Assembly (NCBI GenBank): GCA_902826215.1
Contig: CADEDY010000011.1
Location: 1-64,000, forward strand
Direction of reading: 5' to 3'
Length of the DNA stretch: 64,000 nucleotides
Source: an uncultured Bacteroidota bacterium
GTDB lineage: Bacteria; Bacteroidota; Bacteroidia; Flavobacteriales_F; PHOS-HE28
Shown here one piece after another: positions 9,862 through 18,827 of the stretch. Position 1 is the first letter of the stretch, and each line of letters opens with the position of its first letter. The notes beneath the pieces were generated by a model. That model did not search any database, was not told where the DNA came from, and was given only the letters and a program-made list of their open reading frames with translations. A program made the position numbers and the translations under genes.

Positions 9862-10590
9862 TCACAAGCTCAAGAGATCCTTGAAGCGGGCCGCTTGCCT
9901 GCGCGAGACCTCCATGCTTTCCGGTTCTCCGTTCTTGTCCAGGCTCTTCAGCTTCACCATCAATCCACCATTGAACCAAGGTTCGATCTTATCCACCCAA
10001 CGCAGGTTGATGATGTGTTTGCGGCTCGCACGGAAATAGACCAAGGGATCCAACTTCTCTTCCAGTTTGTTCAATGAGCGCAGTACAAGCGGCTTCTGGT
10101 CATCGAAGCGCACACGCACGTAGTTGCCTTCGCTTTCGAAGTACCGTACGTCCTTCAATGTAACGAACCAACATTTCTCGCCATCCTTCAGGAATATCTG
10201 GTCGGATTCGCGTAGGATCTCCCGTTGCGGAAGATCCGGATCATGTTTCGTCTGCAACTTGCTCAATGCTGCTGCCAAGCGATCCGGATCGATGGGCTTC
10301 ACCACATAGTCCAAGGCGTTCACTTGGAAGGCGCGAAGGGCGTGTTCATCGTATGCGGTAACGAAGATCACTTGCGGCGCTGGGTCGAGTGCAGCAAGCA
10401 GTTCGAATCCATCGCGCCCCGGCATGTTGATGTCGAGGAAGATCAGGTCGGGTCGCTTCTCGGCAACCATCACCTCCGCCTCATCGGAGTTGGCTGCTTC
10501 GCCGATCACTTCGATCCCGTCATGCTTTTCCAACAGGCTGGCCAGCTCCTTGCGTGCAAGGCGTTCGTCGTCGATGATCAATGCTTTCAT
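9862..10590 (-). CDS. LytTR-type response regulator
   Basis: 242 residues from the ATG at 10590. The frame can also start at a TTG (10605) that overlaps the kinase stop, but the ATG gives the canonical beginning MKALIIDDERLARKEL. The receiver domain has the acidic pair DD, the phospho-acceptor Asp in LIFLDINMPGRDGFE (residue 53) and the conserved Lys in YVVKPID. The C-terminal LytTR DNA-binding domain spans about residues 135-242 (DGEKCWFVTLKDVRYFESEGNYV, ending KHIINLRWVDKIEPW). It follows the LytS-like kinase with an 11-nt gap. The regulon cannot be told from the sequence. Confidence 0.92.
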   Translation of the reverse strand: MKALIIDDERLARKELASLLEKHDGIEVIGEAANSDEAEVMVAEKRPDLIFLDINMPGRDGFELLAALDPAPQVIFVTAYDEHALRAFQVNALDYVVKPIDPDRLAAALSKLQTKHDPDLPQREILRESDQIFLKDGEKCWFVTLKDVRYFESEGNYVRVRFDDQKPLVLRSLNKLEEKLDPLVYFRASRKHIINLRWVDKIEPWFNGGLMVKLKSLDKNGEPESMEVSRRQAARFKDLLSL

Positions 10591-10601
10591 GGGTGGTTTG
10601 T

Positions 10602-11690
10602 TCAAGCGCGTTGTTCGTCGTTCCTAGCAGTGATCGGCAGTTCCACACGGCTCTCCACCATGCCATCGATGTTGGCGATGGACAAGTGTGCATCCCCGTT
10701 GTACAGCATTTCCAAGCGTTTGCGCGTGTTGCGCAATCCGATGCCGGTTCCCTTGACCTTGCCGGCTGTGTAGTGCCCGGTATTCCGAACGAGAAGGATC
10801 AGACTGGTGGAATTGCGATATGCGGATATGTAGAGGTCACCGCCGTCGAGCAGGGGCGCAATGCCATGGCGAACGGCATTCTCCACAAGGGTCTGCAACA
10901 CCATGGGTGGTACGTGTTCGCGCTCCAACTCTGCTGGAACTTCGATGTGGAGACGCAGACGCTCTTCGTAGCGCATGCGTTCGAGTTCGAGGTAGGCCTT
11001 CACGATATCGATCTCTTCGCCCAAAGGCACGAGATTCCGTTTCACCGTGGCCATGGCGTTGCGCAGGATAGCGCTCAACTGGGTGATCGCCTTCTTGGCC
11101 TGTCCAGGGTCCTCGTCGATCAATGCCCGAATGCCATTGAGTGCGTTGAACATGAAGTGCGGATTCATCTGCGCACGCAACGTATTCAGTTGGTTCTCAC
11201 GGTTCGCGGTGGCCAAGCGCAGGTTGCGGATCTCCTCGCGGCGACTACGTATGAAGTAGATGTATGCGAAATAACCGAGCGACCAGACGAAGAGCAGCAC
11301 GGTCCAGTTGATCGTACTCACCAGGATCGCCAGTGGATCAGGCCGAAGCATCGGATCGTAGCCAGGGAAGAAGAGGTCGTGAAGAATGGCGAGAACAAGG
11401 AAGGCGAGAACGCTCAACAGCAAGGCGACGAGCGAAAGCCGCGGAAGCACAAAGCCGATCTCACGATCCAACCAGCCGTTCTGGACGATGACCCTTCGGA
11501 ACAGATGGCTGATCCCGATACCGGTGAGACAGAACAGCACAAGAACTTCCGACTGGTCTGCGGTGAGATCGCCGACCTGGTAGTAGTACAGGCCCAGAAG
11601 CACGATCAAGGTGCTCCACGCGACAACCTGCGTAGCCCAATAGACGGTTCTCGGGGAACGCAGGAGAATGGACGTTCTTTCTTGGGGCAT
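10602..11690 (-). CDS. LytS-like membrane sensor histidine kinase (His_kinase family)
   Basis: 362 residues from the ATG at 11690. The frame extends to a TTG at 11729, but a promoter-like TTTG-N19-TACCTTCG at 11730-11700 would then lie inside the coding sequence, so the ATG is preferred. Four or so membrane helices fill residues 15-150. The His_kinase domain contains LRAQMNPHFMFNALNGI with the phospho-acceptor His at residue 178, followed by an ATPase domain with LVENAVRHG (N box) and GTGIGLRNTRKRL (G box). This is the LytS/YehU class that phosphorylates LytTR regulators, here the gene immediately downstream. There is no large extracellular domain, so the signal is probably sensed in the membrane. 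Confidence 0.92.
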   Translation of the reverse strand: MPQERTSILLRSPRTVYWATQVVAWSTLIVLLGLYYYQVGDLTADQSEVLVLFCLTGIGISHLFRRVIVQNGWLDREIGFVLPRLSLVALLLSVLAFLVLAILHDLFFPGYDPMLRPDPLAILVSTINWTVLLFVWSLGYFAYIYFIRSRREEIRNLRLATANRENQLNTLRAQMNPHFMFNALNGIRALIDEDPGQAKKAITQLSAILRNAMATVKRNLVPLGEEIDIVKAYLELERMRYEERLRLHIEVPAELEREHVPPMVLQTLVENAVRHGIAPLLDGGDLYISAYRNSTSLILLVRNTGHYTAGKVKGTGIGLRNTRKRLEMLYNGDAHLSIANIDGMVESRVELPITARNDEQRA

Positions 11691-11699
11691 GGGGTCTGG

Positions 11700-11730
11700 C
11701 GAAGGTATCGGGTCGATGGCCTCTGCCAAA
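11700..11730 (-). promoter_or_regulatory. Promoter of the histidine kinase/LytTR operon
   Basis: Read on the minus strand, TTTG (11730-11727) is followed after 19 nt by TACCTTCG (11707-11700). This matches the Bacteroidota arrangement of a -33 TTTG and a -7 TAnnTTTG, with one T-to-C change. The ATG at 11690 lies 9 nt further on. It is the best two-element match I found in the window and it fixes the kinase start. Confidence 0.6.
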
Positions 11731-11767
11731 GCTGATCACACAAGCGGTCGTGATCCATGCTCGACGG

Positions 11768-12370
11768 ATGGAACGGATTACCTTGCGATCCGCTTTGAAT
11801 TTCCTCGGACACCTCTACCTCTCCGGCGCCGACCCGCTGGTCACGGTAGGCAATTTCATGGCCGATGCGGTGAAGGGCCGTGATCTGTCACGCTTCCATC
11901 CGTCGATCGAACGAGGCATTCGGCTGCATCGTGCGATCGACAGCTTCACCGACTCGCATCCGGTGCAGCAGCGAGGGAGGGTGCGGGCGCATGCCTTTGC
12001 AGGGCGCTACGCATCCGTGGCCATGGACCTTTTCTATGATCACCTGCTGGCATCGAATTGGGTGGAGTTCAACGATGAACAGTTACCCGATTTTGCGCAA
12101 CGGATGTACGCCTTGCTCACCAAGCACACGCACTTGATGCCGGAGCGCACCAAACACATGTTGCCGTACATGGTCCAGAACGATTGGTTGTCTTCGTACG
12201 CCACACTGTCCGGTATCGGTCGTGCATTGGAAGGCCTCTCACGTCGCGTGCCTTTAGGTGGCCCGATGCGTGGATCCGAGGTGGTCCTTGAACAGCACAT
12301 GGGAACCTATCTGAACGAGTTCCGTATGTTCCTACCGGAGATCGAAGCCCACGTGGCCCATTTGAAATGA
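11768..12370 (+). CDS. Acyl carrier protein phosphodiesterase-like protein (AcpH/DUF479 family)
   Basis: 200 residues from the ATG at 11768; the frame also runs back to a GTG at 11750. The beginning ALNFLGHLYLSGADPLVTVGNF, then RLHRAIDSFTDSHP and VAMDLFYDHLLASNW, is the pattern of AcpH-type phosphodiesterases, with conserved His/Asp residues that bind the metal (H in GHLYL, H-x-x-x-D in HRAIDSFTD, D-H in YDHLL). AcpH removes the 4'-phosphopantetheine group from ACP. Many Bacteroidota homologues are unstudied, so the exact substrate is by analogy. Its stop overlaps the start of the next gene by 4 nt (ATGA), so the two are co-translated. Confidence 0.78.
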   Translation: MERITLRSALNFLGHLYLSGADPLVTVGNFMADAVKGRDLSRFHPSIERGIRLHRAIDSFTDSHPVQQRGRVRAHAFAGRYASVAMDLFYDHLLASNWVEFNDEQLPDFAQRMYALLTKHTHLMPERTKHMLPYMVQNDWLSSYATLSGIGRALEGLSRRVPLGGPMRGSEVVLEQHMGTYLNEFRMFLPEIEAHVAHLK

Positions 12371-13833
12371 TCATTCGTGAGCGCACCGGTATCCTAGCCC
12401 TCGGCGTCGCCGTCGTCGTCGCTGCTGTTGCGGCCTATTTTCTGGGCGATCGTTCCAAAAGCAACCGTATCCGTGTGCCATGGGATCATCCGCATGTCGA
12501 GCGTGATCTTGCTATAGTCAAGCGGGATACTTTGCGCATCCTGGTCCTTGAGGATCCACTCAGTTGGGAAGCGCGTCCGAAAGCCGTTTCCGGGTTGGAG
12601 TACGAGCTGCTCGAACGTTTCGCGAAGGGCGCTGATCTGGTAGTGAAGACCATCGTCGTTACCGATCCGGATTCCATGTTCATGGACTTGCAGAACGGAG
12701 CAGGGGATGTGATCGCCACACAATACGTTCCACGTTCTGAACAGCAAGGATGGGTCGCTTGTACCCGGCCTTATCATAGCGTTCGACCGATGGTGGCCCG
12801 ATTGCGCGAGGACCCTGTGGCGACATCGCAAGCGGAAATGGAACTGACGTCTTCGATGGCGATCAGCAGATGGTCTCCATTCCTGGAAGAGTTCCGGAAT
12901 AAGGGAAAGCGCGCTGCAAGCACCTTCGCCGAACGCCATGGTACGCCGGAAGAGGTGCTCATGGATGTACTCATCGGCCGCGAAACCGCTGCTGTCGTCA
13001 CTGACGCTGTTGCCGGCTATGAGGCGGAACGGTTCCCGAATGTGGAATTCACCTCGCTGGATGCACCGGCCAGGCCCTTGTGCTTTGCTGTGCGCACCAA
13101 TGCACCCGAACTTTTGGGAGCCTTGGACCGTTGGCTTTCCGACGAGAAAGAAGTCGCGTTCCGCGATGCGGCCATTGCAAGTTATCAGGGCCGTCCATTG
13201 AAGAACGGTGCGTTGAGGAAGCGCGCCATGCCCGCAAGAGCGGACAGTATATCACCCTACGATGAGGAATTCCGGGTCAACGGTGGTGGCTTCGGTTGGA
13301 AGTGGCAGTTGCTTGCCGCCATGGCCTGGAAGGAATCGCGTTTCGATAGCAGCGCAGTGTCGAACAAGGGGGCGCAGGGGATCATGCAGTTCATGCCAAG
13401 AACGGCCACGCACTATGGATTGGATAGCAGCCTTGCCGTTGCGGATCACATCCACGCTGCGAAACGGTACATCGCGCGATTGGACACGGTATGGATGCGG
13501 GCGGTTCCGGATCGGGAACAGCGGCTGCGCTTCGTTCTCGCATCCTACAACGCGGGCGTGGGTCACATCATCGATGCACAACGCTTGGCGGAACGGCTCG
13601 GTTTGGACCCCAAGCAATGGGAACACAATGTGGAGCGTGCTGTGCTGCTGCTCTCCAAGCCGCGCTACTTCACCCGACCCGAGATGAAGAACGGCTATTG
13701 CAAGGGAAGTCAGGTGTTCCACTACGTGCGTGACATCGTTTCGCTCTACGATCAATTGACGGGGCTGCGATCAAAGCCGACCCCCAAGGAAGCCAAGGTG
13801 TCCGATCCCGGGTCAACGAAGCCTGTGGAGTGA
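12367..13833 (+). CDS. mltF: MltF-like membrane-bound lytic transglycosylase
   Basis: 488 residues. An N-terminal membrane anchor (about 8-26) is followed by a periplasmic solute-binding-protein-like domain (about 45-275, beginning DTLRILVLEDPLSW) and a C-terminal SLT lysozyme-like domain (about 305-460). The catalytic Glu is residue 323 in AWKESRFDSSA, with the supporting motifs GAQGIMQFMP and ASYNAGVGH. MltF cleaves the MurNAc-GlcNAc bond of peptidoglycan with formation of 1,6-anhydroMurNAc, and its SBP domain is thought to sense muropeptides. Length and order match the family. It overlaps the AcpH-like gene by 4 nt. The last 20 residues are a disordered Pro/Lys-rich tail. Confidence 0.88.
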   Translation: MIIRERTGILALGVAVVVAAVAAYFLGDRSKSNRIRVPWDHPHVERDLAIVKRDTLRILVLEDPLSWEARPKAVSGLEYELLERFAKGADLVVKTIVVTDPDSMFMDLQNGAGDVIATQYVPRSEQQGWVACTRPYHSVRPMVARLREDPVATSQAEMELTSSMAISRWSPFLEEFRNKGKRAASTFAERHGTPEEVLMDVLIGRETAAVVTDAVAGYEAERFPNVEFTSLDAPARPLCFAVRTNAPELLGALDRWLSDEKEVAFRDAAIASYQGRPLKNGALRKRAMPARADSISPYDEEFRVNGGGFGWKWQLLAAMAWKESRFDSSAVSNKGAQGIMQFMPRTATHYGLDSSLAVADHIHAAKRYIARLDTVWMRAVPDREQRLRFVLASYNAGVGHIIDAQRLAERLGLDPKQWEHNVERAVLLLSKPRYFTRPEMKNGYCKGSQVFHYVRDIVSLYDQLTGLRSKPTPKEAKVSDPGSTKPVE

Positions 13834-13894
13834 ACGGTTGCAGCCTTCCCCGGAACGCTCAAGGAACGGCCCGGGATGAAGCCGAACCATCTTC

Positions 13895-13902
13895 TACCTT
13901 CG
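13895..13902 (+). promoter_or_regulatory. -7-like element TACCTTCG, 4 nt before the deiminase ATG
   Basis: TACCTTCG is followed by GTCC and then the ATG at 13907. If this is the -7 element, transcription would begin at about the A of the start codon, giving a leaderless mRNA. The same spacing is found upstream of four other genes in the window. Confidence 0.5.
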
Positions 13903-13906
13903 GTCC

Positions 13907-15691
13907 ATGTTGCGTAACTACACCTCTCGATCGCTGATCCTTTTCGTGTCTGCCTTGCTCGGTTGGAATTCTCTTCGGGCCCAGCACGATCTCCCACATG
14001 CCTTGGCTCCGGAAGAGCACGACTTGATCCGCCCGTACCACGATTCACGGGCATCATCTTCCCGTGGGATAACCACACCACCGGAGTTACCTGTGCGCAC
14101 GATGGCTGAATGGGAGGAGGTCCAAAGCGTGGTGATCACCTGGACATCGTACCCGGGGATCCTCAAGCAGATCGTCCGCAACGCGATCAACGAATGCGAG
14201 GTCATCATCGCGTGTGACGACCAACAAGCCGTGATCACGTATTTGCAAGGACCGGACTACGGCGGTTCCATCGATGACCTTTCGAGCGTCTCCTTCCTCG
14301 CGCTGCCGTTCAACAGCATCTGGTCGCGGGACTATATGGCCGAAACGATCTATACCAACGAAGTGGATTCGCTCTTTCTATTGGACTGGATCTACAACCG
14401 ACCGCGCCCCTTGGACGATGAATTGAGCGATGCCATCGGCGCAGCGAAGAACATCAATGTCTACAGCACCACTCAAGCTCCCTACGATCTGGTGCACACC
14501 GGTGGTAACTTCATGTGCGACGGGGCGGGAACGGCCTTTTCGTCGGAATTGGTGCTCGATGAGAATGGTGCGAACGGGCAGTTCAACCAGACCATTCGCA
14601 ACAGTGCGGGTGTGGATGACATGATGCAACAGTTCATGGGCATCGATCACTACATCAAGATGTCCACGCTGCCGTACGACGGGATCCACCACATCGACAT
14701 GCACATGAAGCTGCTGGATGAGGAGACCTTGCTGATCGGTGAATTCCCGGTCGGTGTCAGCGATGGACCGCAGTTGGAGCAGAACATCCAAACGATCATG
14801 AACAACGAGGTCAGCGCGTTCGGCGACCCTTATTCCATCGTACGCGTCCCGATGCCACCGAGCACGGGCGGAAGTTTCCCTCCCAGTGCCAGCTATCGGA
14901 CCTTCGCCAACAACGTGTTCTTGAACGGAACGGTGCTGGTGCCCTTGTACCGGGCGGAGTATGACACGGTCGGTTTGCGGATCCTGCGCGAGCAACTTCC
15001 CGGCTATAACGTCGTTGGCATCGATTGCGATTCCGAACAGAACATCATCTCGCAAAGCGGAGCCATCCACTGCATCACCAAGACCATCGGTGTGGCAGAC
15101 CCCTTGTTGATCCGGCACCAACGGTTGGACGATACCTATAACACGATCGACGACTACACGGTCCAGACCTACATCCGTCATCGTTCCGGGATCGCCTCCG
15201 CAACCTTGTACTGGACCACGGATACCGCAGTTGGTTTCACTGCGGTGCCCATGACCACTTCAGGTGGTGATGTTTGGGTAGCAGCCATTCCCGCCCAACC
15301 GGCGAACACCGGTGTGTTCTACTACGTGCAGGGTACAGCGAACAATGGCAAGGTGCAAGTGCGTCCGATCGTTGCGCCTGAAGGTTGGTGGCTCTTCCAT
15401 GTTCTGGACATTTCAGCAAGCATCGCTGTTCCTCAAGGACCGGTGATCGCAGAAGCGTATCCGAATCCGACCTCTTCTCTGGTGGTGGTGACGGTGGATG
15501 GTGCTTCCCTCGGGCCAGTGGTGATCACCTTATCGGATGCGTTGGGTCGCGAAGTGATGCAGGTGCACAACGGTCCTTTGCAGCGCGATCGTCGCGTTTT
15601 CATGGACCTGAGCGGACTGCCCTCAGCGCCATATCAGCTCGTGGTGCGCAATGCGCAAGGAAGAAGCGTGGCTCGGATCCTGAAGCAATAG
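13907..15691 (+). CDS. T9SS-secreted peptidylarginine/agmatine deiminase family protein
   Basis: 594 residues. A signal peptide (cleavage near LRAQ, residue 26) precedes a deiminase domain of about 340 residues with the expected catalytic set: WSRDY at 139-143, HTGGNF at 197-202, the H-x-D pair His262/Asp264 in IHHIDMH, and the nucleophile Cys389 in SGAIHCITK. An Ig-like beta domain (about 410-500) and a T9SS sorting domain (from IAEAYPNPTSS to SVARILKQ) follow. This order (signal, deiminase, Ig-like, CTD) is that of PPAD, the citrullinating enzyme of Porphyromonas gingivalis. Free agmatine deiminases are cytosolic and lack the last two parts. The substrate could be C-terminal arginine of peptides, or agmatine; which one is not shown by sequence. 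Confidence 0.85.
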   Translation: MLRNYTSRSLILFVSALLGWNSLRAQHDLPHALAPEEHDLIRPYHDSRASSSRGITTPPELPVRTMAEWEEVQSVVITWTSYPGILKQIVRNAINECEVIIACDDQQAVITYLQGPDYGGSIDDLSSVSFLALPFNSIWSRDYMAETIYTNEVDSLFLLDWIYNRPRPLDDELSDAIGAAKNINVYSTTQAPYDLVHTGGNFMCDGAGTAFSSELVLDENGANGQFNQTIRNSAGVDDMMQQFMGIDHYIKMSTLPYDGIHHIDMHMKLLDEETLLIGEFPVGVSDGPQLEQNIQTIMNNEVSAFGDPYSIVRVPMPPSTGGSFPPSASYRTFANNVFLNGTVLVPLYRAEYDTVGLRILREQLPGYNVVGIDCDSEQNIISQSGAIHCITKTIGVADPLLIRHQRLDDTYNTIDDYTVQTYIRHRSGIASATLYWTTDTAVGFTAVPMTTSGGDVWVAAIPAQPANTGVFYYVQGTANNGKVQVRPIVAPEGWWLFHVLDISASIAVPQGPVIAEAYPNPTSSLVVVTVDGASLGPVVITLSDALGREVMQVHNGPLQRDRRVFMDLSGLPSAPYQLVVRNAQGRSVARILKQ

Positions 15692-15714
15692 AATGGATGC
15701 TCCCAAGAACGACG

Positions 15715-15748
15715 AAGCCCCCTCGATCGCAAACGACCGAGGGGGCTT
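15715..15748. terminator. Bidirectional terminator hairpin between two convergent T9SS genes
   Basis: AAGCCCCCTCG (15715-15725) pairs perfectly with CGAGGGGGCTT (15738-15748). A further TCG/CGA pair in the 12-nt loop extends the stem. It lies 24 nt after the stop of the deiminase gene and 12 nt before the stop of the convergent gene at 15760, and can serve both. Confidence 0.85.
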
Positions 15749-15759
15749 CTCGCATTTGC

Positions 15760-17955
15760 TTACTCCTTGACGAAGCGACCCAACGTGGTGCTATCCTCCA
15801 TGGAGCGCACAACGTAACTGCCGGGGGCAAGGTTGGCCACGTCAAGTGTGATGATCCCATTCGCTGACGTACTGTTGGTCATCACTATACGACCTTGCAG
15901 ATCGATCAATGCAAGCTTCTTGGCAGCAGCACCTTCGATGTGGATACGGTCGTTCGTGGGATTGGGCCACATCCGAATGGTGTTGAACGTGTTGATCTCT
16001 TCGACACCAGTCGTCAGATCCGATTCGATGCAAACGGCGAACGTGCCGGCGTTCTCGCCACCGGCGTTCCAAACACGTAGGTAGTGTATGGTATTCGTTT
16101 CGAGGTTGTTCAATTGCCACGGGCCGTTGATACCGGTCTCGCAATCGATGTATTCGAGCATGCCGCAATCCGCGTAGACGGCAGCACTTACTTCGCCAGC
16201 ACTCAAGGCTGCTGCGAACAAGGTGATCGTCGAACTACCGTCCGTGGTGAAGGTGTACCACGTGTCAACAATGGGGTAGTAGGGATCGCAAGGTGGATTG
16301 GGCATGCCTTCCGAGAAAGCGCACGCATTGCTGCCTTGAATCGGATCACACAGCCCGATCCCGTTCACCGTGAGTTCCAAAGCACCGGCGCAAACATCGT
16401 TGGTAGCCACTGGAGAACAGGTCGGCGCGCAGGTCATGCTCAAGGTGAAGGTGCCTTGTTGGTCCTGATAGCCGTGGACGAACACCAAATACTCTGTTCC
16501 CAGGACGCTGGGGAATGCAATTGCCGACGTATTTCCCCCGCAACCGATGGCGTCATCACTACCTGCAACGCACGTGCGTACTCCGCATGCGCCGCTGTAG
16601 ACACTGATCTTGGTATCGAAAGCCGCTTGATCGCAGGTGCTCAACGTCACCGTTTCACCTGTTCCCGCAAAGCTGTACCACAAGCCTTGGGTAGTGATGA
16701 ACGAAGGTCCGCACGCCGCACCCGGCTGGAAATAGCTCTCCTGGGTGTCGCCATCCACGGAATCACCGCAACCGATCGGCAAGGCACCGGAGCACGTTGC
16801 ATTGACCGCCGGTGGATCGGCAAGCGTCGTGAAAGTGAACACACCGATGGTCGCACTCACGTCGCTTTCACCACACTCTTCGTGCAGATAGAAGGCGTAT
16901 TCCGTGTCGGGGTCCAAGCCTTCTATCACCGCAATGTTCGAACCACCGCTCACGGTTCCTATGGCCTGTTGGCCGGTACCCTGTTCGAATCCGAGCGGTC
17001 CATATTCGATCACGTAGGTCGCGCCGTCATTCAAACTGGACCAGAAAATGGTAGCGCTCACGTCACTTGCTGAACTGGACACATCGCTAGGTGTAGCACA
17101 GGTCTGACAGATCAGTTCAAGTAGGAAATTGCCGACTTGGCCATCGTAGCCTTGCACGAGAACGAAGTAGGTGGTGCCAGCATCTGGCAAGAAACCGACA
17201 GTGGAGCATGTGCCGATGCCCGGGGTATCATCATTGCCGGTCACACAGACCGATCCATTACAGCCACCAGAATAGACGTTGATCCGTGTGTCGTAGTCGG
17301 TGCTTTCGCAGGTGCTCAGTACCACAGGGTCACTGATACCCGTGAACGTGTACCAGACACCCGGTGCTTGGATCCCGGTAACACATCCTTCCACCGCATC
17401 CGGGGTTGCATCCAGTGTGCTGCCGCTCAGGCTCTGATAGCATACGATCGGTGTGGCACCTTGGCAGTAGTCATAGGTGACAGGACCGCAGGTCGCGATC
17501 ATTTCGAACTCGCCGACCACGCCATCATAGCCCTGAACAAGAATGTAGTAGGTAGTACCCAGGTCACTGGCGAAGGAAGCTGTGGTTCCGGTACCGCAAT
17601 TGCCGCCGTCGTCATTACCCGTCACGCAGACCAGGGCGTTGCAATCACCGGTGTACACGTTGATCTTGGTGTCGTAGAAGGTGTTCTCGCAAGTGGTCAA
17701 TGTCAATGCATCGCCAGTGCCGACGAAACTGTACCAGATGCCTGCGGCGCTCACCGAAGTTCCACAATCGAAGGCCTCCACGTCGTTCGTGGCTTCGGTG
17801 GTATTACCGACCACTGTTTGCCCGCACGTTATCGGAATAGCGCCGGAACAGGCGTCGTTCGGCGGCGCCTGGGCCCAGGCAGACGTTGCCAATGCCAAGG
17901 TGGCAAGTTGGATCGAAAAGTGACCGAGAAAATGGCGTGTAGTTGATCGAAGCAT
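15760..17955 (-). CDS. Large secreted T9SS protein with four PPC-like repeats and a fibronectin type III domain
   Basis: 731 residues from the ATG at 17955; the frame runs on upstream to 17982, but the promoter-like element at 17967-17960 and the signal peptide (ending SAWAQ) support this start. The mature part has two adjacent Cys-rich repeats of about 125 residues, each starting NDAC/YDYC and containing a GIWYSF/GVWYTF core and DTKINVY/DTRINVY. A fibronectin III domain follows, then a third copy of the repeat (GLWYSF, DTKISVY), then a more divergent fourth (DTWYTF). The repeats resemble bacterial pre-peptidase C-terminal domains. A T9SS sorting domain ends it (MWPNPTNDRIHI, GSYVVRS, LGRFVKE). 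No catalytic domain is visible, so it is probably adhesive or structural. Confidence 0.85.
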   Translation of the reverse strand: MLRSTTRHFLGHFSIQLATLALATSAWAQAPPNDACSGAIPITCGQTVVGNTTEATNDVEAFDCGTSVSAAGIWYSFVGTGDALTLTTCENTFYDTKINVYTGDCNALVCVTGNDDGGNCGTGTTASFASDLGTTYYILVQGYDGVVGEFEMIATCGPVTYDYCQGATPIVCYQSLSGSTLDATPDAVEGCVTGIQAPGVWYTFTGISDPVVLSTCESTDYDTRINVYSGGCNGSVCVTGNDDTPGIGTCSTVGFLPDAGTTYFVLVQGYDGQVGNFLLELICQTCATPSDVSSSASDVSATIFWSSLNDGATYVIEYGPLGFEQGTGQQAIGTVSGGSNIAVIEGLDPDTEYAFYLHEECGESDVSATIGVFTFTTLADPPAVNATCSGALPIGCGDSVDGDTQESYFQPGAACGPSFITTQGLWYSFAGTGETVTLSTCDQAAFDTKISVYSGACGVRTCVAGSDDAIGCGGNTSAIAFPSVLGTEYLVFVHGYQDQQGTFTLSMTCAPTCSPVATNDVCAGALELTVNGIGLCDPIQGSNACAFSEGMPNPPCDPYYPIVDTWYTFTTDGSSTITLFAAALSAGEVSAAVYADCGMLEYIDCETGINGPWQLNNLETNTIHYLRVWNAGGENAGTFAVCIESDLTTGVEEINTFNTIRMWPNPTNDRIHIEGAAAKKLALIDLQGRIVMTNSTSANGIITLDVANLAPGSYVVRSMEDSTTLGRFVKE

Positions 17956-17959
17956 GCAC

Positions 17960-17967
17960 CGAATATA
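17960..17967 (-). promoter_or_regulatory. -7-like element TATATTCG, 4 nt before the ATG of the 731-residue T9SS protein
   Basis: Read on the minus strand, TATATTCG (17967-17960) is followed by GTGC and the ATG at 17955. Spacing and sequence match the element before the convergent deiminase gene. Confidence 0.5.
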
Positions 17968-17994
17968 GGCCGCAACGAGCAACGGTGTCGTGAT

Positions 17995-18747
17995 CTATTT
18001 CTTCTTCCGCTTGTTGATCCGCTCTGGATCCTCGTGGAAATAGTAGCGCAGATCCACGGTGAGGTAGCTGCCGTTCAATCCGCTGCGCATGGCATACGGT
18101 ACCACACTTCGGCCATCCAGATCGAAATAAGTGAGTTCTACCGTGGCCATGTTGCCGAAAGGCCGATGATAGGTAGCGCCCAAATAGAAAGTGCCCGACT
18201 TGTAGGTGCGGTACTCCACACCCATGTTCCCCAACACGCCGAGCTGTGCCCAGCGTTTCGCGATCTCGATCCGCCCTTGATCGACCAGGCTCTGGACATT
18301 GCTGGGATAGAGATCCGCGCTGAACCCCATTGCGGCATTCATGAAGGTCTTCTCACCAAGCCGGATGTAGACCAATGCCGTGATGGGGACCTCGTACCCG
18401 ATATAACGTACCCTGCCGCTTTGCGCATAGCCGTTCGTGTCATTACGGATACTGAAGGCGTAGTTGCGCTGGATCTGACCCAATCCGGTCTCCAGTGAGA
18501 TCGTGTTGGTGAGACCGATGCGAACGCTCATTCCGTACGCCACGCCTCCGGTAAGTTCCACCGTGCCATCCACGCTCGGTCGCGAGATGGTGACCAAGGG
18601 GTCGAAGTACGAGACCGGGAACACGGGCTTGATCTGCATGCCGAAGGTGGTAACGCCCTGTTGTGCGTGAGACACAGGGCACCAAACCAAGGCAAGCAGG
18701 GTCAACACGAGCGCACGAAGAAGCTGACCTGCTGGGAACACATGCAT
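17995..18747 (-). CDS. Outer membrane beta-barrel protein, function unknown
   Basis: 250 residues from the ATG at 18747. The open frame continues upstream to 18894, but that part is Cys/Pro-rich and not plausible. The signal peptide MHVFPAGQLLRALVLTLLAL is cleaved near SHAQ. The rest alternates polar and aromatic residues in strand-like segments (TISLETGLGQIQRNYAF, FYLGATYHRPFGNMATVELTYF) and ends in YLTVDLRYYFHEDPE followed by a lysine-rich tail. A final strand ending in aromatic residues is usual for small outer membrane barrels (OmpW/PorT-like). A GATCTTTG sequence 9 nt upstream of the start may be the promoter -7 element. The substrate or role is not visible. Confidence 0.7.
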   Translation of the reverse strand: MHVFPAGQLLRALVLTLLALVWCPVSHAQQGVTTFGMQIKPVFPVSYFDPLVTISRPSVDGTVELTGGVAYGMSVRIGLTNTISLETGLGQIQRNYAFSIRNDTNGYAQSGRVRYIGYEVPITALVYIRLGEKTFMNAAMGFSADLYPSNVQSLVDQGRIEIAKRWAQLGVLGNMGVEYRTYKSGTFYLGATYHRPFGNMATVELTYFDLDGRSVVPYAMRSGLNGSYLTVDLRYYFHEDPERINKRKKK

Positions 18748-18827
18748 CGTTACTTCAAAGATCGACAACTGTAGGCAGCCTCGACATGGCAACTTCGGCA
18801 AGGGGGCCATTGGGACAGGGACCGTAT

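Noticed and set aside
14378-15181. Long open frames opposite the deiminase gene and other genes
   Set aside because: Val/Asp/His-rich antisense shadows without motifs; they recur opposite nearly every real gene in this window.
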